Shown: positions 9,261 through 19,095 of the stretch, in pieces
Numbering within the stretch: position 1 is the stretch's first letter
How the letters are laid out: each line of letters begins with the position of its first letter
NCBI RefSeq assembly: GCF_000338295.1
Contig: NZ_ANMO01000168.1
Location: forward strand, 40,827-104,826
Direction: 5' to 3'
From: Rhodopirellula europaea 6C
GTDB taxonomy: Bacteria; Planctomycetota; Planctomycetia; Pirellulales; Pirellulaceae
DNA: 64,000 nt
Program-made: the position numbers and the translations under genes
Notes under the pieces: model-generated
What the model saw: only the letters and a program-made list of their open reading frames with translations
Told to the model about the DNA's origin: nothing
The model's database searches: none

Positions 9261-11342
9261 TCACTTCAGCAGGAACCCGTTGAGGTTCCAACCGGTTTCG
9301 GTGGTTTCGACAAATCCGAACGCGTTGCGGAAGTACTTCTCGACCTCGCTGAACGCTGGCCATTTGCTGACGTTCAAACGCTCGATGGGTTCGTCCGCTT
9401 TGGGCTCGTCGCCTTCGAGCATTCGCCGGACCAAAGAAGCAAGAACCGAATCACTGTTCTTCAACTCACCTTGGCGTTGAAGTTCGTACTTCGCTCGCAA
9501 CGACTGACGCAGACGCACCACGCGTTGAAAAGCCACTTCATCGGCTCCCATCTCGCTGGTCATTTCCAGCAGTTCTTTGACTTCATCCAGGTCTGCGAGC
9601 TTGTCGCCCTGTCCAGTTTGCATTCGCTTCGCGACATCGACCAACCACTCCACGTGGCTACTAAACACCAGGTGTGGCTTCTTGGAACCCTTGCCCGCAG
9701 GGACCATCGCGATGGCCCATGTGTTCAACAGCGGAGTCTGTTGTTCATCGATCTCTTCCTCGAAGCCGAGATCATCGAAAAACTCATCATCCAGTTCATC
9801 GTCGCCGCTGCCGTGTTTGACTTGCCAAATCTCAATCCCTGGAACCGTGTCGACTTTGAAAACATCCGGTTCGACTTCCATCGCTTTGCGAACCGCCGTT
9901 CCAATTGCATCCGCATCACGGACTTCGATCGCCACCAAGACGCGTTCCGAATCCACCGTCGCGGGCAACGTGTTGTCAGTCAGCAACAACAGGTGTTCGG
10001 AAAGGTTTGGCAGAACATTGTTCTCAATATCAATTTGCGGCCCTTCCTCGTCGTCGCGGATGCCTTCAATGCTGGGCCGAAAAATTTCGTTGTCGAAGGC
10101 TTCGTCGACCAAAGTCTCCACCGCCCAAAACGCTTCTTCGATCTTCCAGTTCACTCGCGTGAGGCTGGCTGTGTTCGCGGGAACCCATGCCGGAATCTCA
10201 TCCAGCGGAGTGTTAGGAAATTGCAGCATCCGAGCCGCCAAACGATAGCGACTGGGTTTGTCGGTCACGGGTGGAGCATGCACGTAACCACGATGCAGCA
10301 AGTCGAACTTGCCCTGACCCACGACCGCGATACCACCGGCCGCTTGCAAGGCATCGAACCCTTGGTTTTCCAATAGATTCAAAATGCGAACCTTGTTGCC
10401 ACGATCCACTTTGGCAACGTCGCGAATGATCCGGCCCATCGTCAACGGTTTAACGAACCATTCAACCTGCGAACCTTCCGTTTCGATTTCACTACGCGAC
10501 AGAGCCTGCTTCCAAACGGTTCGCAGCAAAGGTGCCTTGTCCAAGGAATCTTCGCGGCCATCGTTTGCAATCGCGTCCAGGATCTCCAACACCACCGAAT
10601 CACGATCCGATGCGATCACGCGATCTTTGGTGAGCGAGACAACAACTTGTTCGATCTTCAGTTGCCCAGGTCGCGTCTTTGGTCGGTAAACGCGAACGGT
10701 CTCGCCCGCATGAGTGACATCGGTGCGGGTTGCGCCGTCGGCTTTCAGATCTTGATCAACTCGCTTCAAGACATCTTCCGCTTCCGCGTGCTTTCCGCGA
10801 ATGTCGGCCACAACACAAACCGAAGAAGGTCGACGGTTGTCGTTTTCAAAGGGCAACCAAACCGCAATCACTTCTCCAGTCGCGATCTCGTACAGTTCTT
10901 TTGGACGCAAGCCGACCTTGTCGCCGAGCTTTTCCCACACGGCACCTTGGCTGCCAAAATTGGCATCGATCAATGGCTTCATCGAAGGGTCATCCGTGAT
11001 GCCAGACAGTGTTGTCTTCTTCCACGAATCACACAGCACAGTCAGGTTGGGAATACGCACCACGCCGGCCGCTGTATCGGGCAACAACTTCAACGCCGTC
11101 ATCAAAACTGGTTTGGCATCGCCCTGCTCTGCTCCAGCTTTCTTTGCGGGCCCAGCTTCCTTTGCGGGTGCCGCATCTTGAGCGACCAAATGTGATCCAA
11201 TCAAACACACGGCCAGAACGGCTGTCATCACATGGAGCACCGCGACGCGGCGAGCCTGTGTTCGACCGTCGAAGTTGGAAAAATATATTCGCGTGGGATT
11301 GATCACTCGTTTGTCCGCCACTTGCACCCGTTGAAAATTCAT
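9261..11342 (-). CDS. Secreted planctomycete protein of unknown function
   Basis: 693 residues, family not recognised. A long basic N-terminus ends in a hydrophobic signal-like segment (about 37-55, MTAVLAVCLIGSHLVAQ) after an RR pair (31-32). An Ala/Lys/Gly stretch follows, then a soluble body without catalytic motifs; an acidic cluster (DDELDDEFFDDLGFEEEIDE) lies around residues 510-530. The export signal suggests a periplasmic or paryphoplasmic location. The ATG at 11340-11342 has GGAT upstream, but starts nearer the signal peptide are possible. It is divergent from purB and convergent with queC. Confidence 0.8.
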   Translation of the reverse strand: MNFQRVQVADKRVINPTRIYFSNFDGRTQARRVAVLHVMTAVLAVCLIGSHLVAQDAAPAKEAGPAKKAGAEQGDAKPVLMTALKLLPDTAAGVVRIPNLTVLCDSWKKTTLSGITDDPSMKPLIDANFGSQGAVWEKLGDKVGLRPKELYEIATGEVIAVWLPFENDNRRPSSVCVVADIRGKHAEAEDVLKRVDQDLKADGATRTDVTHAGETVRVYRPKTRPGQLKIEQVVVSLTKDRVIASDRDSVVLEILDAIANDGREDSLDKAPLLRTVWKQALSRSEIETEGSQVEWFVKPLTMGRIIRDVAKVDRGNKVRILNLLENQGFDALQAAGGIAVVGQGKFDLLHRGYVHAPPVTDKPSRYRLAARMLQFPNTPLDEIPAWVPANTASLTRVNWKIEEAFWAVETLVDEAFDNEIFRPSIEGIRDDEEGPQIDIENNVLPNLSEHLLLLTDNTLPATVDSERVLVAIEVRDADAIGTAVRKAMEVEPDVFKVDTVPGIEIWQVKHGSGDDELDDEFFDDLGFEEEIDEQQTPLLNTWAIAMVPAGKGSKKPHLVFSSHVEWLVDVAKRMQTGQGDKLADLDEVKELLEMTSEMGADEVAFQRVVRLRQSLRAKYELQRQGELKNSDSVLASLVRRMLEGDEPKADEPIERLNVSKWPAFSEVEKYFRNAFGFVETTETGWNLNGFLLK

Positions 11343-11492
11343 TCAAGATCCGTCTGAAATCATCGGAATCCATCCGAGCCCGCGTCTCTGCGCGACTGGC
11401 TCAGCCGGCCGATATCGTAAACCCTTCCATTTCGGGCCGAAATGCCGATGTCACCATCCATCGCCTGATTTGTGCCCTTGCAAGAGACCAAA

Positions 11493-12929
11493 ATGACCGA
11501 AACGCAGGAAACTCCGTACCAAAACCCCCTGATTGAGCGTTACGCGTCACGAGAAATGGCGTTTCACTGGGGCCCCCAGCGGCGATTCGCATCCTGGCGA
11601 AAGGTCTGGATTGCACTCGCGGAGGCCGAACAAGAACTCGGAATCGCGATCACCGATGCCCAAATCGAACAGCTGAAGTCGTTCGAAAATAATTTAAATC
11701 TGGATGCGGCGGCCAAATACGAACGCGAACTTCGCCACGATGTGATGGCTCATGTGCACGCATACGGGGACCAATGCCCGGACGCCCGTGGGATCATCCA
11801 CCTCGGCGCGACCAGTTGCTTTGTGACCGACAACGCCGACCTGCTGCTAATTCGCGAAGCTCTTGAGCTCACGGCCAAACGCTTGGCGGCCACGATCGAC
11901 CAAATGGCAAAATTCGCTGCCGAGCACCGCGACCTGCCCTGCCTCGCCTTCACCCACTTTCAACCGGCTCAGCCCACCACGGTCGGAAAGCGAGCATGCT
12001 TGTGGATCTACGACCTGGTTCTTGATCTCGAAGCGATCGAACATCGTCTCGAAACGCTGCGAGCCCGCTCGGCCAAGGGCACCACGGGAACCCAAGCCAG
12101 CTTCCTCGAGTTGTTCTCTGGCGATCAAGACAAAGTTCGAGCTCTCGAAAAACGTATCGCAGAAAAGCTCTCGTTCGATTCTGTCTACGCCGTCACCGGA
12201 CAAACCTACCCTCGCAAAGTCGACGCTCAATTGCTCGACGCCCTGTCCGGAATCGGGCAAAGCCTGCACAAGATCGCCACCGACATCCGCTTGCTAGCCG
12301 GCCGCAAAGAAGTCGAAGAGCCGTTTGAGAAGAAGCAAATCGGCAGCTCGGCGATGGCCTACAAACGCAACCCGATGCGGAGCGAGCGAATCTGCGCTCT
12401 CGGTCGGTTTGTCATGAGCCTGCAAAGCAGCCCCGCGATGACCGCGGCGACTCAGTGGATGGAACGTACGCTCGACGACAGCGCCAACCGCCGCTTGGTC
12501 ATCCCGCAAGCGTTCTTGGCGATCGACGCGGCACTCGTGTTGATGCAAAACGTTGCCGACGGGATGGTCGTCTACCCAGCCACGATCGCGAAAAACTTGG
12601 GCGCCGAACTGCCGTTCATGGCGACCGAGAACATCTTGATGCAAGCGGTCGCTGCGGGCGGTGACCGTCAAGATTTGCACGAGCAAATTCGCGTGCACAG
12701 CCAAGCCGCGGCACTGGAAGTCAAACAGAACGCTGGCGACAACGATCTGCTGGAACGTCTCAAAGGCGACGAGAACTTCGCCGGCATCGACTTGGAAGCT
12801 GCGATTGATCCGCACGCTTACGTGGGGCGAGCTCCCCAACAGGTCGACGAGTTCATGGAAGCGATCATTGCTCCCATCCGCCAGCGATACTCTGGCAGCG
12901 ACAGCTTGAGCGTCGAAGTCACAGTCTGA
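11493..12929 (+). CDS. purB: Adenylosuccinate lyase
   Basis: 478 residues of the fumarase/aspartase superfamily. It cleaves SAICAR and adenylosuccinate in purine synthesis. Visible motifs are HDVMAHV (82-88), [10 protein letters not shown] (154-163, catalytic His region) and the signature loop [14 protein letters not shown] (285-298). The sequence reads like the long eukaryote-type ADSL rather than the short Bacillus type. The ATG at 11493 has AAGAGA about 6 nt upstream; a GTG seven codons earlier (11472) is an alternative start. It is monocistronic as seen, with a shared hairpin after the stop. guaA at 24-25.6 kb acts in the same pathway. Confidence 0.95.
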   Translation: MTETQETPYQNPLIERYASREMAFHWGPQRRFASWRKVWIALAEAEQELGIAITDAQIEQLKSFENNLNLDAAAKYERELRHDVMAHVHAYGDQCPDARGIIHLGATSCFVTDNADLLLIREALELTAKRLAATIDQMAKFAAEHRDLPCLAFTHFQPAQPTTVGKRACLWIYDLVLDLEAIEHRLETLRARSAKGTTGTQASFLELFSGDQDKVRALEKRIAEKLSFDSVYAVTGQTYPRKVDAQLLDALSGIGQSLHKIATDIRLLAGRKEVEEPFEKKQIGSSAMAYKRNPMRSERICALGRFVMSLQSSPAMTAATQWMERTLDDSANRRLVIPQAFLAIDAALVLMQNVADGMVVYPATIAKNLGAELPFMATENILMQAVAAGGDRQDLHEQIRVHSQAAALEVKQNAGDNDLLERLKGDENFAGIDLEAAIDPHAYVGRAPQQVDEFMEAIIAPIRQRYSGSDSLSVEVTV

Positions 12930-12959
12930 TTTCAACGAGCAACTGCCTGTCAACGCAAA

Positions 12960-12992
12960 GATCTCGCCGGTTCGCATGGCACCGGCGAGATC
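12960..12992. terminator. Bidirectional hairpin terminator, purB / porin 1
   Basis: Perfect 12-bp stem GATCTCGCCGGT (12960-12971) / ACCGGCGAGATC (12981-12992) with a 9-nt loop, placed between the convergent 3' ends of purB and the first porin gene. A pyrimidine-rich tract (CTTCTCTCTT) follows on the plus strand. Confidence 0.7.
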
Positions 12993-13019
12993 AAGCTTCT
13001 CTCTTGAATAGTCCGTTTC

Positions 13020-14351
13020 TTAGAACAAGAAGATCGTGTCGATACCGAACGTGGTTTGTTCGTCTTCGTCGTTTTCCAAGATACCGGTCACGTCGGCTCC
13101 GTCTGCCCAATCCCAGCGAATTTCGGGACGGATCAAGACGTTGGCGTGCGGTTTGACGTTGGCACCCAAGGTCAACGCGTAGACGTCAACGTTGCCACCA
13201 TCGAACACACCCGCGTCGGCGTCATACCACTCAAAGCGGCTGCCCAAGGCCAAACAATCGCTGACCGTGTAGATCAGGTAGTTGTTCAGACCGTAGGTCT
13301 CTTTGAAGTTGCCACCGTTGCCGTCTTCGGCGTCCAAGTAATCTGACTGCAGGACATACTGCAGTTGATCGGTCAACGCGATGTCGGTGACGATCGAGTG
13401 CATGTAGCCTTGCGATGTGGTGCCGGCTGGCTCATCTGCAAAACGTCCCGCAACCGTTGCGTAGGTCACGGTGACGTCGTCACTCATGGCCAACGAAACA
13501 CCGCCCAAGAACGAGTCGCCGTTGTCTTCGAATCCGCTGTCCCAGCCCAAGGTGTAACCACCGTAGAGAGTCAGGTCTTCGCCAGCGTTGTAAGTCGCCA
13601 ATGCACCGGTGTGGGTGAAGGGCTCGCTGTTGTACATCGTGTAAGCGTGGCTGTAGAAGAAGTTGTCTGGAGCGGCAACGACTTCGTAACCAATGATCGT
13701 GAAGAAGCGGCCAAACTTCACCGACAGGTCTCCGTAGCCCACTTCGCCGTAGACCTGTGGCAACGCACTGCCATACTCGCCGCGATCCCAACCGGTGTCC
13801 CAGTGACCATTGTCGATGCCGAACGCTTGCGTGTCCTGAGCATCGATGCCGTAGACGTAGTCAATGCGTCCGCCGAAATCGAACCCGTCCGAGGTGTCGA
13901 TCGCTTTTTCGGCGTAGAACCAAGCTTGATGCAAGTTGGCTTCGTCGGGGCGGTTGTTGAACAAAGGCAACGCTTTGCTGTGGTAGCCCATTTGAACCCA
14001 GCCGCCGACGGTGTAGCCACAGGCTTCGCCGAACAGGGTGAACGGATCGCCGAGATCGCAATCGAACATGCCGCAGCCACCATCGTCGAACAGGCCGCCT
14101 CCCATGTCCCCACAACCACCATCGCAGGTCAGTTCGCCGCAACCACATTCCATTTCGGGAAACGTGTCACACGATTCATCACAACTGGCGTTGAAGTGCC
14201 CCACGGGGACAACTTCGGACTGACTGGTGGCCATTCCACCTTGATAGCTTGCGTCAGCCACGAATCGGTCGGCGGCAGAAACGCCATTGAGGCTTCCCAA
14301 TCCAACCAAGCCACCGAGGGCCAACCACAAAGCAGCTCGTTTCGATTTCAT
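13020..14351 (-). CDS. BBP2-type beta-barrel porin, paralogue 1
   Basis: 443-residue outer-membrane protein. The signal peptide spans about 1-26 (ends LNGVSA). A short Cys-rich spacer follows (57-98, eight Cys), then a barrel domain of alternating amphipathic strands rich in Gly/Tyr/Asp. The C-terminus ends in Phe (DTIFLF), as expected for BAM-inserted proteins. The pattern (VGGWVQMGYHSKALPLFNNRP, FFTIIGYEVVAAPDNFFYS) matches the planctomycete family annotated as putative beta-barrel porin-2. It is closely similar along its length to the neighbour at 14706-16064, so the pair is a tandem duplication. Confidence 0.85.
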   Translation of the reverse strand: MKSKRAALWLALGGLVGLGSLNGVSAADRFVADASYQGGMATSQSEVVPVGHFNASCDESCDTFPEMECGCGELTCDGGCGDMGGGLFDDGGCGMFDCDLGDPFTLFGEACGYTVGGWVQMGYHSKALPLFNNRPDEANLHQAWFYAEKAIDTSDGFDFGGRIDYVYGIDAQDTQAFGIDNGHWDTGWDRGEYGSALPQVYGEVGYGDLSVKFGRFFTIIGYEVVAAPDNFFYSHAYTMYNSEPFTHTGALATYNAGEDLTLYGGYTLGWDSGFEDNGDSFLGGVSLAMSDDVTVTYATVAGRFADEPAGTTSQGYMHSIVTDIALTDQLQYVLQSDYLDAEDGNGGNFKETYGLNNYLIYTVSDCLALGSRFEWYDADAGVFDGGNVDVYALTLGANVKPHANVLIRPEIRWDWADGADVTGILENDEDEQTTFGIDTIFLF

Positions 14352-14705
14352 CTTGCTCGTCCCTGATCGATTTCAAATGGATTCGCCGCGTCCACAGTGA
14401 CTGCCACCTTCCATGGCAGCAAACCAGTCAACCGTGTCGACCGCCAAGTAGAGGCGATTCCTTGCTGGGATGTATCGTCGCCGCGGCGCGTTGTAATTGA
14501 GACCAACGCCATAGAAACCCCAACCCGAATCACCGGAAAATCCGGCCCCGCGTTAAACTTTGCGGGTTAGGAGGTTGATCCGGCGAGTCTGAAGCCGTCG
14601 GTCATGCTCTTTGAAATCTTGAACGCAAACGAAAAAAAGCCGGCTCATCGCATTTCTGCGGTGAACCGGCCTCTTGGATCTCACGAAATCTTCGTTCGGG
14701 GCAGC
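14352..14705 (-). promoter_or_regulatory. Intergenic region between the tandem porins
   Basis: 354 bp. It contains the terminator of the upstream porin near its right end (14632-14670) and should contain the separate promoter and leader of porin 1. No coding frame was recognised. The terminator implies that the two porins can be transcribed and regulated independently. Confidence 0.5.
14632..14670 (-). terminator. Rho-independent terminator of porin 2
   Basis: On the minus strand, a stem with GCCGG/CCGGC, TCA/TGA and CGCA/TGCG pairs (14639-14653 with 14657-14670, one mismatch, TTTC loop) is followed directly by seven T residues (14632-14638 read in reverse). It lies 36 nt past the stop of the upstream porin gene. 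This is the clearest intrinsic terminator in the window. Confidence 0.85.
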
Positions 14706-16064
14706 TTAGAAGGTGAAGATCGTATCGAAACCGAAGGTGGTTTGATCGTCGTCATCATTTTCCAAGATTCCGGTGGTGTCGCCATCGACCCAGTCCCAAC
14801 GAACTTCGGGACGAATCAAGACGTTGGCGTGAGGACGGTAGTTGATACCGGTCGTCAGAGCGTAAACGTCGCTCCCGGTGTTGTTGCCGTCATCGAAGAC
14901 GCCTTCGTTTTGGTACCACTCGAAGCGGCCACCCAAGGACAAGCAGTCATTGATGTTGTAGATCAAGTACTGGTTGATGCCGAACGTGTCGCGAACGGTT
15001 GCACCAGCAGCATCTTCGCTATCCAGTACGTCCGACTGAATGATGTACTGCAAGTTGTCGCTCACAGCGTAATCAGCAACGATCGAGTGCATGTATCCTC
15101 GTTCGGCTCCGCCAGCAACGCCTTGACGCTCGTTGAATCGACCAACGGTCGTGGCGTAGGTCAGGGTCAAGTCATCCGTCAAACCAGCCGAGAAACCACC
15201 GAGGTAGCTGTCGCCGTTGTCTTCAAAACCGCTGTCCCAACCCACCGTGTATCCACCGAATACGCTCAGGTCATCCGAAACGTCGTACGTTGCCAAAGCA
15301 CCGGTGTGGGTGAAGGGCTCGCTGTTGTACATCGTGTAAGCGTGGCTGTAGAAGAAGTTGTCCGGAGCGGCAACGACTTCAAAACCAATGGTCGTGAAAA
15401 ATTTACCCACTTTGACCGACAGGTCGCCGTAGCCCATTTCAGTATACAACTGAGGGATTGCGTGACCGTAGTCGCCGCCGTTGTCCCAGTCGTTGTCCCA
15501 GTGACCGTTGTCGATTCCGAACGCTTGCGTGTCGGGTCCGTCGGTACCGTAGACGTAATCAATACGTCCACCGATGTCGAATCCACACGAAGTGTCGATG
15601 GCTTTTTCAGCGTACAACCATGCTTGTTGCAACTGAACGTTGTCGGGACGGCTGTTGAACAAAGGCAATGCCTTTGTGTGGTAGCCGATCGACGCCCATC
15701 CGCCGACTTCGATGCCGCAGACGTCGCCGAACAGTGTGTAAGGGTCGTCCAAGCAGCAGTCGCCCATACCGGGCAAGCAGCTTCCGAGGCCACCGCCGCA
15801 GAGCGAATCACAACCGCTGTCGCAGCCTGAGTCGCATCCACAATCACCCAAGCAACCAATGGTTTCGCAACCGCAAGTCACTTCGTTCTCGCAACCGGTG
15901 TCGCAGCCGCCAACAGGCTCACAACCACACACGGGCTCACCACAATCGCAAAGCGATGAGGTGCAAGAGACCAATCCAATATCATTTGCTGAAGCGCCGG
16001 TCAGGTTCGTGGCATTAACGCCGCATGCAACCGCTGCGATCAGAGCTAGTTTACTAAGCTTCAT
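14706..16064 (-). CDS. BBP2-type beta-barrel porin, paralogue 2, with Cys-rich N-terminus
   Basis: 452-residue paralogue of the preceding porin. The signal peptide (about 1-26, ends GASA) is followed by a strongly Cys-rich segment (34-104) with 18 cysteines, many as CGC or CDSGC repeats, and then a barrel domain ending in Phe (DTIFTF). The blocks VGGWASIGYHTKALPLFNSRP and EVVAAPDNFFYSHAYTMYNS are nearly identical to paralogue 1. The ATG at 16062-16064 has GGAGA 5 nt upstream; the longer in-frame extension is not protein-like. The Cys block could form disulfide cross-links to the protein-rich planctomycete envelope, which is inference. Confidence 0.87.
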   Translation of the reverse strand: MKLSKLALIAAVACGVNATNLTGASANDIGLVSCTSSLCDCGEPVCGCEPVGGCDTGCENEVTCGCETIGCLGDCGCDSGCDSGCDSLCGGGLGSCLPGMGDCCLDDPYTLFGDVCGIEVGGWASIGYHTKALPLFNSRPDNVQLQQAWLYAEKAIDTSCGFDIGGRIDYVYGTDGPDTQAFGIDNGHWDNDWDNGGDYGHAIPQLYTEMGYGDLSVKVGKFFTTIGFEVVAAPDNFFYSHAYTMYNSEPFTHTGALATYDVSDDLSVFGGYTVGWDSGFEDNGDSYLGGFSAGLTDDLTLTYATTVGRFNERQGVAGGAERGYMHSIVADYAVSDNLQYIIQSDVLDSEDAAGATVRDTFGINQYLIYNINDCLSLGGRFEWYQNEGVFDDGNNTGSDVYALTTGINYRPHANVLIRPEVRWDWVDGDTTGILENDDDDQTTFGFDTIFTF

Positions 16065-16630
16065 TGCTTTCTCCGTTGATATCCCAATCCAATTGGGTCG
16101 TTTCGTGTCACCAAGATTCAAAATGGATGCTGTTCGAACGGGAAGCTGTGCCCCCACAATTAGGGAGGGCCGATCTCTCGCTCTCAACGATGAAACAAAC
16201 GCAGTCCATCGCTCTTTCAACGCACACGCTGCCTGCCGCCGATGGCACATCGAAACTTTCAGGCAATCGCTTCGGAATTCGAATCAATCACCTCGAGAAA
16301 TTTCGAGTGAGTTGAAAGCAATCCATCATGTCGTCGGGAGAATTCATCGGTGGGTTAGCGGGATCTGTCCTCAACCGGTGCACAAAACGACTTAGAAACC
16401 GCCCGCGAGGTGCGCAACGCGCCTATTGATCCTCATCTGCGGGTCGCTCTCAACGTTCCAGCTGGGCAAACTTTGACGCTTCCCACTCCGAACACGCCCC
16501 GCATCTGAAAATCCTGCTTTCAATAAAACGTTCCACCCGCTATCCTGCGGGGCTTCTCCCTGAAACCAGGGATTTTGACCGTCTCAAACCACATTCATGA
16601 CAATCACCGCGAGCGGTGGCGGAGAATCAG
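16065..16630. promoter_or_regulatory. Divergent intergenic region, porin 2 / rpmB
   Basis: 566 bp with no recognised gene, holding the promoters of porin 2 (minus) and rpmB-gatC (plus). Just before rpmB are CCCTGAAACCAGGG (16558-16571) and a hairpin CACCGC/GCGGTG (16605-16610 with 16613-16618) only 2 nt upstream of the GGAG ribosome-binding site (16621-16624). The latter could affect rpmB translation. Confidence 0.45.
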
Positions 16631-16903
16631 ATGGCACGACAGTGCGAAGCGTGCGGCAAAAAAGTCCAAATGGGCAACCGTATCGAAACCCGGGGTAAAG
16701 CGAAGTACTTGGGCGGTGTCGGTACCAAGATCACCGGCTGTACCCGCCGTAAATTTGTCCCCAACTTGCAAAAAGTTCACGTGACATTGCCAAACGGCAC
16801 CAATAAATCGATGCGAGTTTGCACGCAGTGCATCCGCAGCGGTGTCGTTCGCAAAACGGTGAAAACCAAACCATTTGACGTCAGCGGCAGCAAAAAGTCC
16901 TGA
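16631..16903 (+). CDS. rpmB: 50S ribosomal protein L28
   Basis: 90-residue L28. It retains the two CxxC pairs of the zinc-binding form: C5/C8 (CEACGKK) and C64/C67 (CTQC). The ATG at 16631 is preceded by GGAG at 6 nt spacing; the in-frame GTG at 16616 lies upstream of that site and is rejected. Its stop overlaps the gatC start by one base (TGATG). rpmG, the common partner of rpmB, is not adjacent. Confidence 0.95.
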   Translation: MARQCEACGKKVQMGNRIETRGKAKYLGGVGTKITGCTRRKFVPNLQKVHVTLPNGTNKSMRVCTQCIRSGVVRKTVKTKPFDVSGSKKS

Positions 16904-17226
16904 TGTCCAGTTCCGGCAACGGCAGCGGTGGTTCGGTCGACATCCAAAAATTGGCTCGACTGGCTCGACTTCAGCTTACGGAGCAGGAGCAAACCGATTT
17001 TGGTCCGCAAATCACGGACATCCTCGGTTTCGTTGAACAATTGTCCGAACTCGACACCTCCGGTGTCGAGCCGATGACGAGTGCGCTGGACGTCGAAAAC
17101 TGCTTCCGCGACGACGCTCCCGACCAAAGCCTGTCATCCAAAGCGGCGACACGCACGGCTCCCGCCTCTCAAGACGGCACGTTTTTGGTACCACCAGTCC
17201 TGGGAAACACTTCTTCCAAGAAGTGA
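16903..17226 (+). CDS. gatC: Asp/Glu-tRNA amidotransferase subunit C
   Basis: 107 residues. GatC wraps around GatA in the amidotransferase that converts Glu-tRNA(Gln) or Asp-tRNA(Asn). It shows the typical DIQKLARLARLQLTEQE start, an FGPQITDILGFVEQLSELDT helix and the GVEPM turn. It carries a Gly/Ser N-terminal extension of about 12 residues. It is coupled by a one-base overlap to rpmB; gatA and gatB are not nearby in the window, which is an unusual arrangement. Confidence 0.93.
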   Translation: MSSSGNGSGGSVDIQKLARLARLQLTEQEQTDFGPQITDILGFVEQLSELDTSGVEPMTSALDVENCFRDDAPDQSLSSKAATRTAPASQDGTFLVPPVLGNTSSKK

Positions 17227-17431
17227 AGCGTCACGAGTAGGACTCCCGACAAAGATTCGATCCCAGAACCCTGCGAGTGCCGGGCGGAAACCACCGCTGC
17301 CAATCGATACGCAAGCACTTTCATCAGAAAGCCTTGCAAATGAGAGAGACGCGCGGATATCAAAAAATCCGGCTCAGCTACCAACTAAACGGAACGACGC
17401 TCGGACGGCCATTGGATACGAACCCAACCGG

Positions 17432-18868
17432 CTACAGATCGACAACCGTGTCGCTTGCCGAATCGTCTTGATGCTTCCGCAACTGCTCCATCGCTGCCAA
17501 AGTCGCATCGCAATACGATGACACGGCTGTCCCCCAGGCCTGTTCCTTTGTGGCCTGGCGGGCTTGTTGCAACAACTGGTCGACATCCTGCCAATCCAAC
17601 ATCCAATTTCGCTCTTCAGAAGTCTGGCGAAGCTGGGTGATCACATCGTCCATGCGAAGCAAGAACGCTTCATGCGAATTGGCCCTGAATCGGCGGTAAG
17701 GCCCGGTCCCCAACGCGGTTTCTCCGCTTCCGATATCGAGCGATTCACCCGAATCCCAAGGACCACCGCTCCCCGCCGGATCGCCTGAACCACCCTGCCC
17801 TGCCCCAGGCATGCCGGGCATCCCAGGAACAGGTGACGAGCCACCTGCCGAACTCCGGTCTCGAACACGACGCGTTTTCAGTGGCCGCCTGCGTTCATTC
17901 GGCTTGAACACACCGCTCGCCCATACCGCGGCTGAGATCGACCCCAGTATGAATGCGACGATTGCCGAGCCCACGAACCGCGGACTGACCAAAGCTGCCG
18001 CCAATCCAAAACCGACCGCTCCCGTCCAACAGAACGCGGTGGTCGCAATCAACGCCCGCGAGGAAACCTCATCCGCTCCCAGAGAGCGGGACTTTCGAGG
18101 TGCTCCATTGTTCTGAGTTAAATGCTCATCATCAACTTCGACAACGATCAAAGTGATGTTGTCTGGACCGCCCCGCAGATTGGCCAGATCGATCATCACC
18201 CGTGCCGCTTTATCGACATCGAGCGAATCCAGCAGAACGGCCAATTCGTCGTCTTCGATTTGCCCAGTCAGCCCATCGCTGCACACCATGAAGCGATCGC
18301 CGACCTCCAGATCAAACGGCCCCTCCAAATCAACCAACACCTCAGGAGAGGGCCCCAACGACCGAGTGATCACATTCTTGGGAATCGACTTGCTGAAGAC
18401 ACTGTCGCTGTGAACTTTTCCGCTGGCTTGCATCTCCCAAACCAGCGAGTGATCAAACGTCAACTGCTCCAGCACGCCTCGCCGCAGGCGATAAACTCGC
18501 GAATCTCCGACGTGTGCCACATAAGCGGCACCGTTGACCAGAACCAGCGAACTGGCGGTCGTTCCCATGTTCAGGAACTCAGGATTACTTTGTCCGCGTT
18601 CGTAAATCGCGGCATTGGCCAGATGCACGGCCTCAGAAATCGCGTGCTCAGGAGCCTCTTCTCGCGATTGGTAGTAGTGCATCGAAATGCGTTCACTGGC
18701 AATCTGCGATGCCAACTCACCGGCCGCGTGGGCTCCCATTCCGTCAGCGACGACGAACAGGTGCCCACGTTGGTTCAGACGTTCGGCGGACTCAGCGATT
18801 AAAACCGCCGATGAATCTTGATTGTTCGCACGTCGCATCCCGACATGGGTCTGCTCAGCGAACTTCAC
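17432..18868 (-). CDS. PP2C-type Ser/Thr phosphatase with membrane segments
   Basis: About 478 residues. The PPM-fold catalytic domain occupies roughly 1-250, with metal-binding motifs RRANNQDS, VADGMGAHAAGE, HVGDSRVYR, CSDGLTG and GPDNITLI. Two hydrophobic segments follow (about 278-330), then a Gly/Pro/Ser-rich linker containing the G-rich-repeat peptide GAGQGG, and a helical C-terminal domain (about 400-478). It probably dephosphorylates substrates of Hanks-type kinases. The start is uncertain: a GTG at 18866-18868 gives the usual KFAEQTHVGMRRANNQD opening, while a TTG at 18890-18892 would add eight residues. Confidence 0.9.
   Translation of the reverse strand: MKFAEQTHVGMRRANNQDSSAVLIAESAERLNQRGHLFVVADGMGAHAAGELASQIASERISMHYYQSREEAPEHAISEAVHLANAAIYERGQSNPEFLNMGTTASSLVLVNGAAYVAHVGDSRVYRLRRGVLEQLTFDHSLVWEMQASGKVHSDSVFSKSIPKNVITRSLGPSPEVLVDLEGPFDLEVGDRFMVCSDGLTGQIEDDELAVLLDSLDVDKAARVMIDLANLRGGPDNITLIVVEVDDEHLTQNNGAPRKSRSLGADEVSSRALIATTAFCWTGAVGFGLAAALVSPRFVGSAIVAFILGSISAAVWASGVFKPNERRRPLKTRRVRDRSSAGGSSPVPGMPGMPGAGQGGSGDPAGSGGPWDSGESLDIGSGETALGTGPYRRFRANSHEAFLLRMDDVITQLRQTSEERNWMLDWQDVDQLLQQARQATKEQAWGTAVSSYCDATLAAMEQLRKHQDDSASDTVVDL
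17790..17806. repeat. Dispersed G-rich 17-mer, copy inside the PP2C gene
   Basis: CCACCCTGCCCTGCCCC, one mismatch from the copies at 1224-1240 and 42008-42024. It encodes GAGQGG in the low-complexity linker of the phosphatase. Confidence 0.55.
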
Positions 18869-19095
18869 TCCGGGGCGCCATGAACCTGACAAACGATTTG
18901 TGACCGAGAACTTGTAACCGAGAACACATCCGACCGACGAACTTAAACGCCTCTTACAGACTACTTGACGAATTGTAAGTCGCCACGTGTGTTGAACCTA
19001 GTGCATTGAAGGCTCTGACGCCACGATTTTGATAGCTTCACCTTCGAATGGACGTCACACGGTCGTTTGAATAAAAAAAGCGATCAACGCATTCC

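Noticed and set aside
13365..14366. 333-codon plus-strand frame across porin 1, and a similar one across porin 2 (14604-15830)
   Set aside because: Both mirror the barrel genes and contain the same repeated Val/Asp/Arg-rich pattern, as expected for antisense of paralogues.
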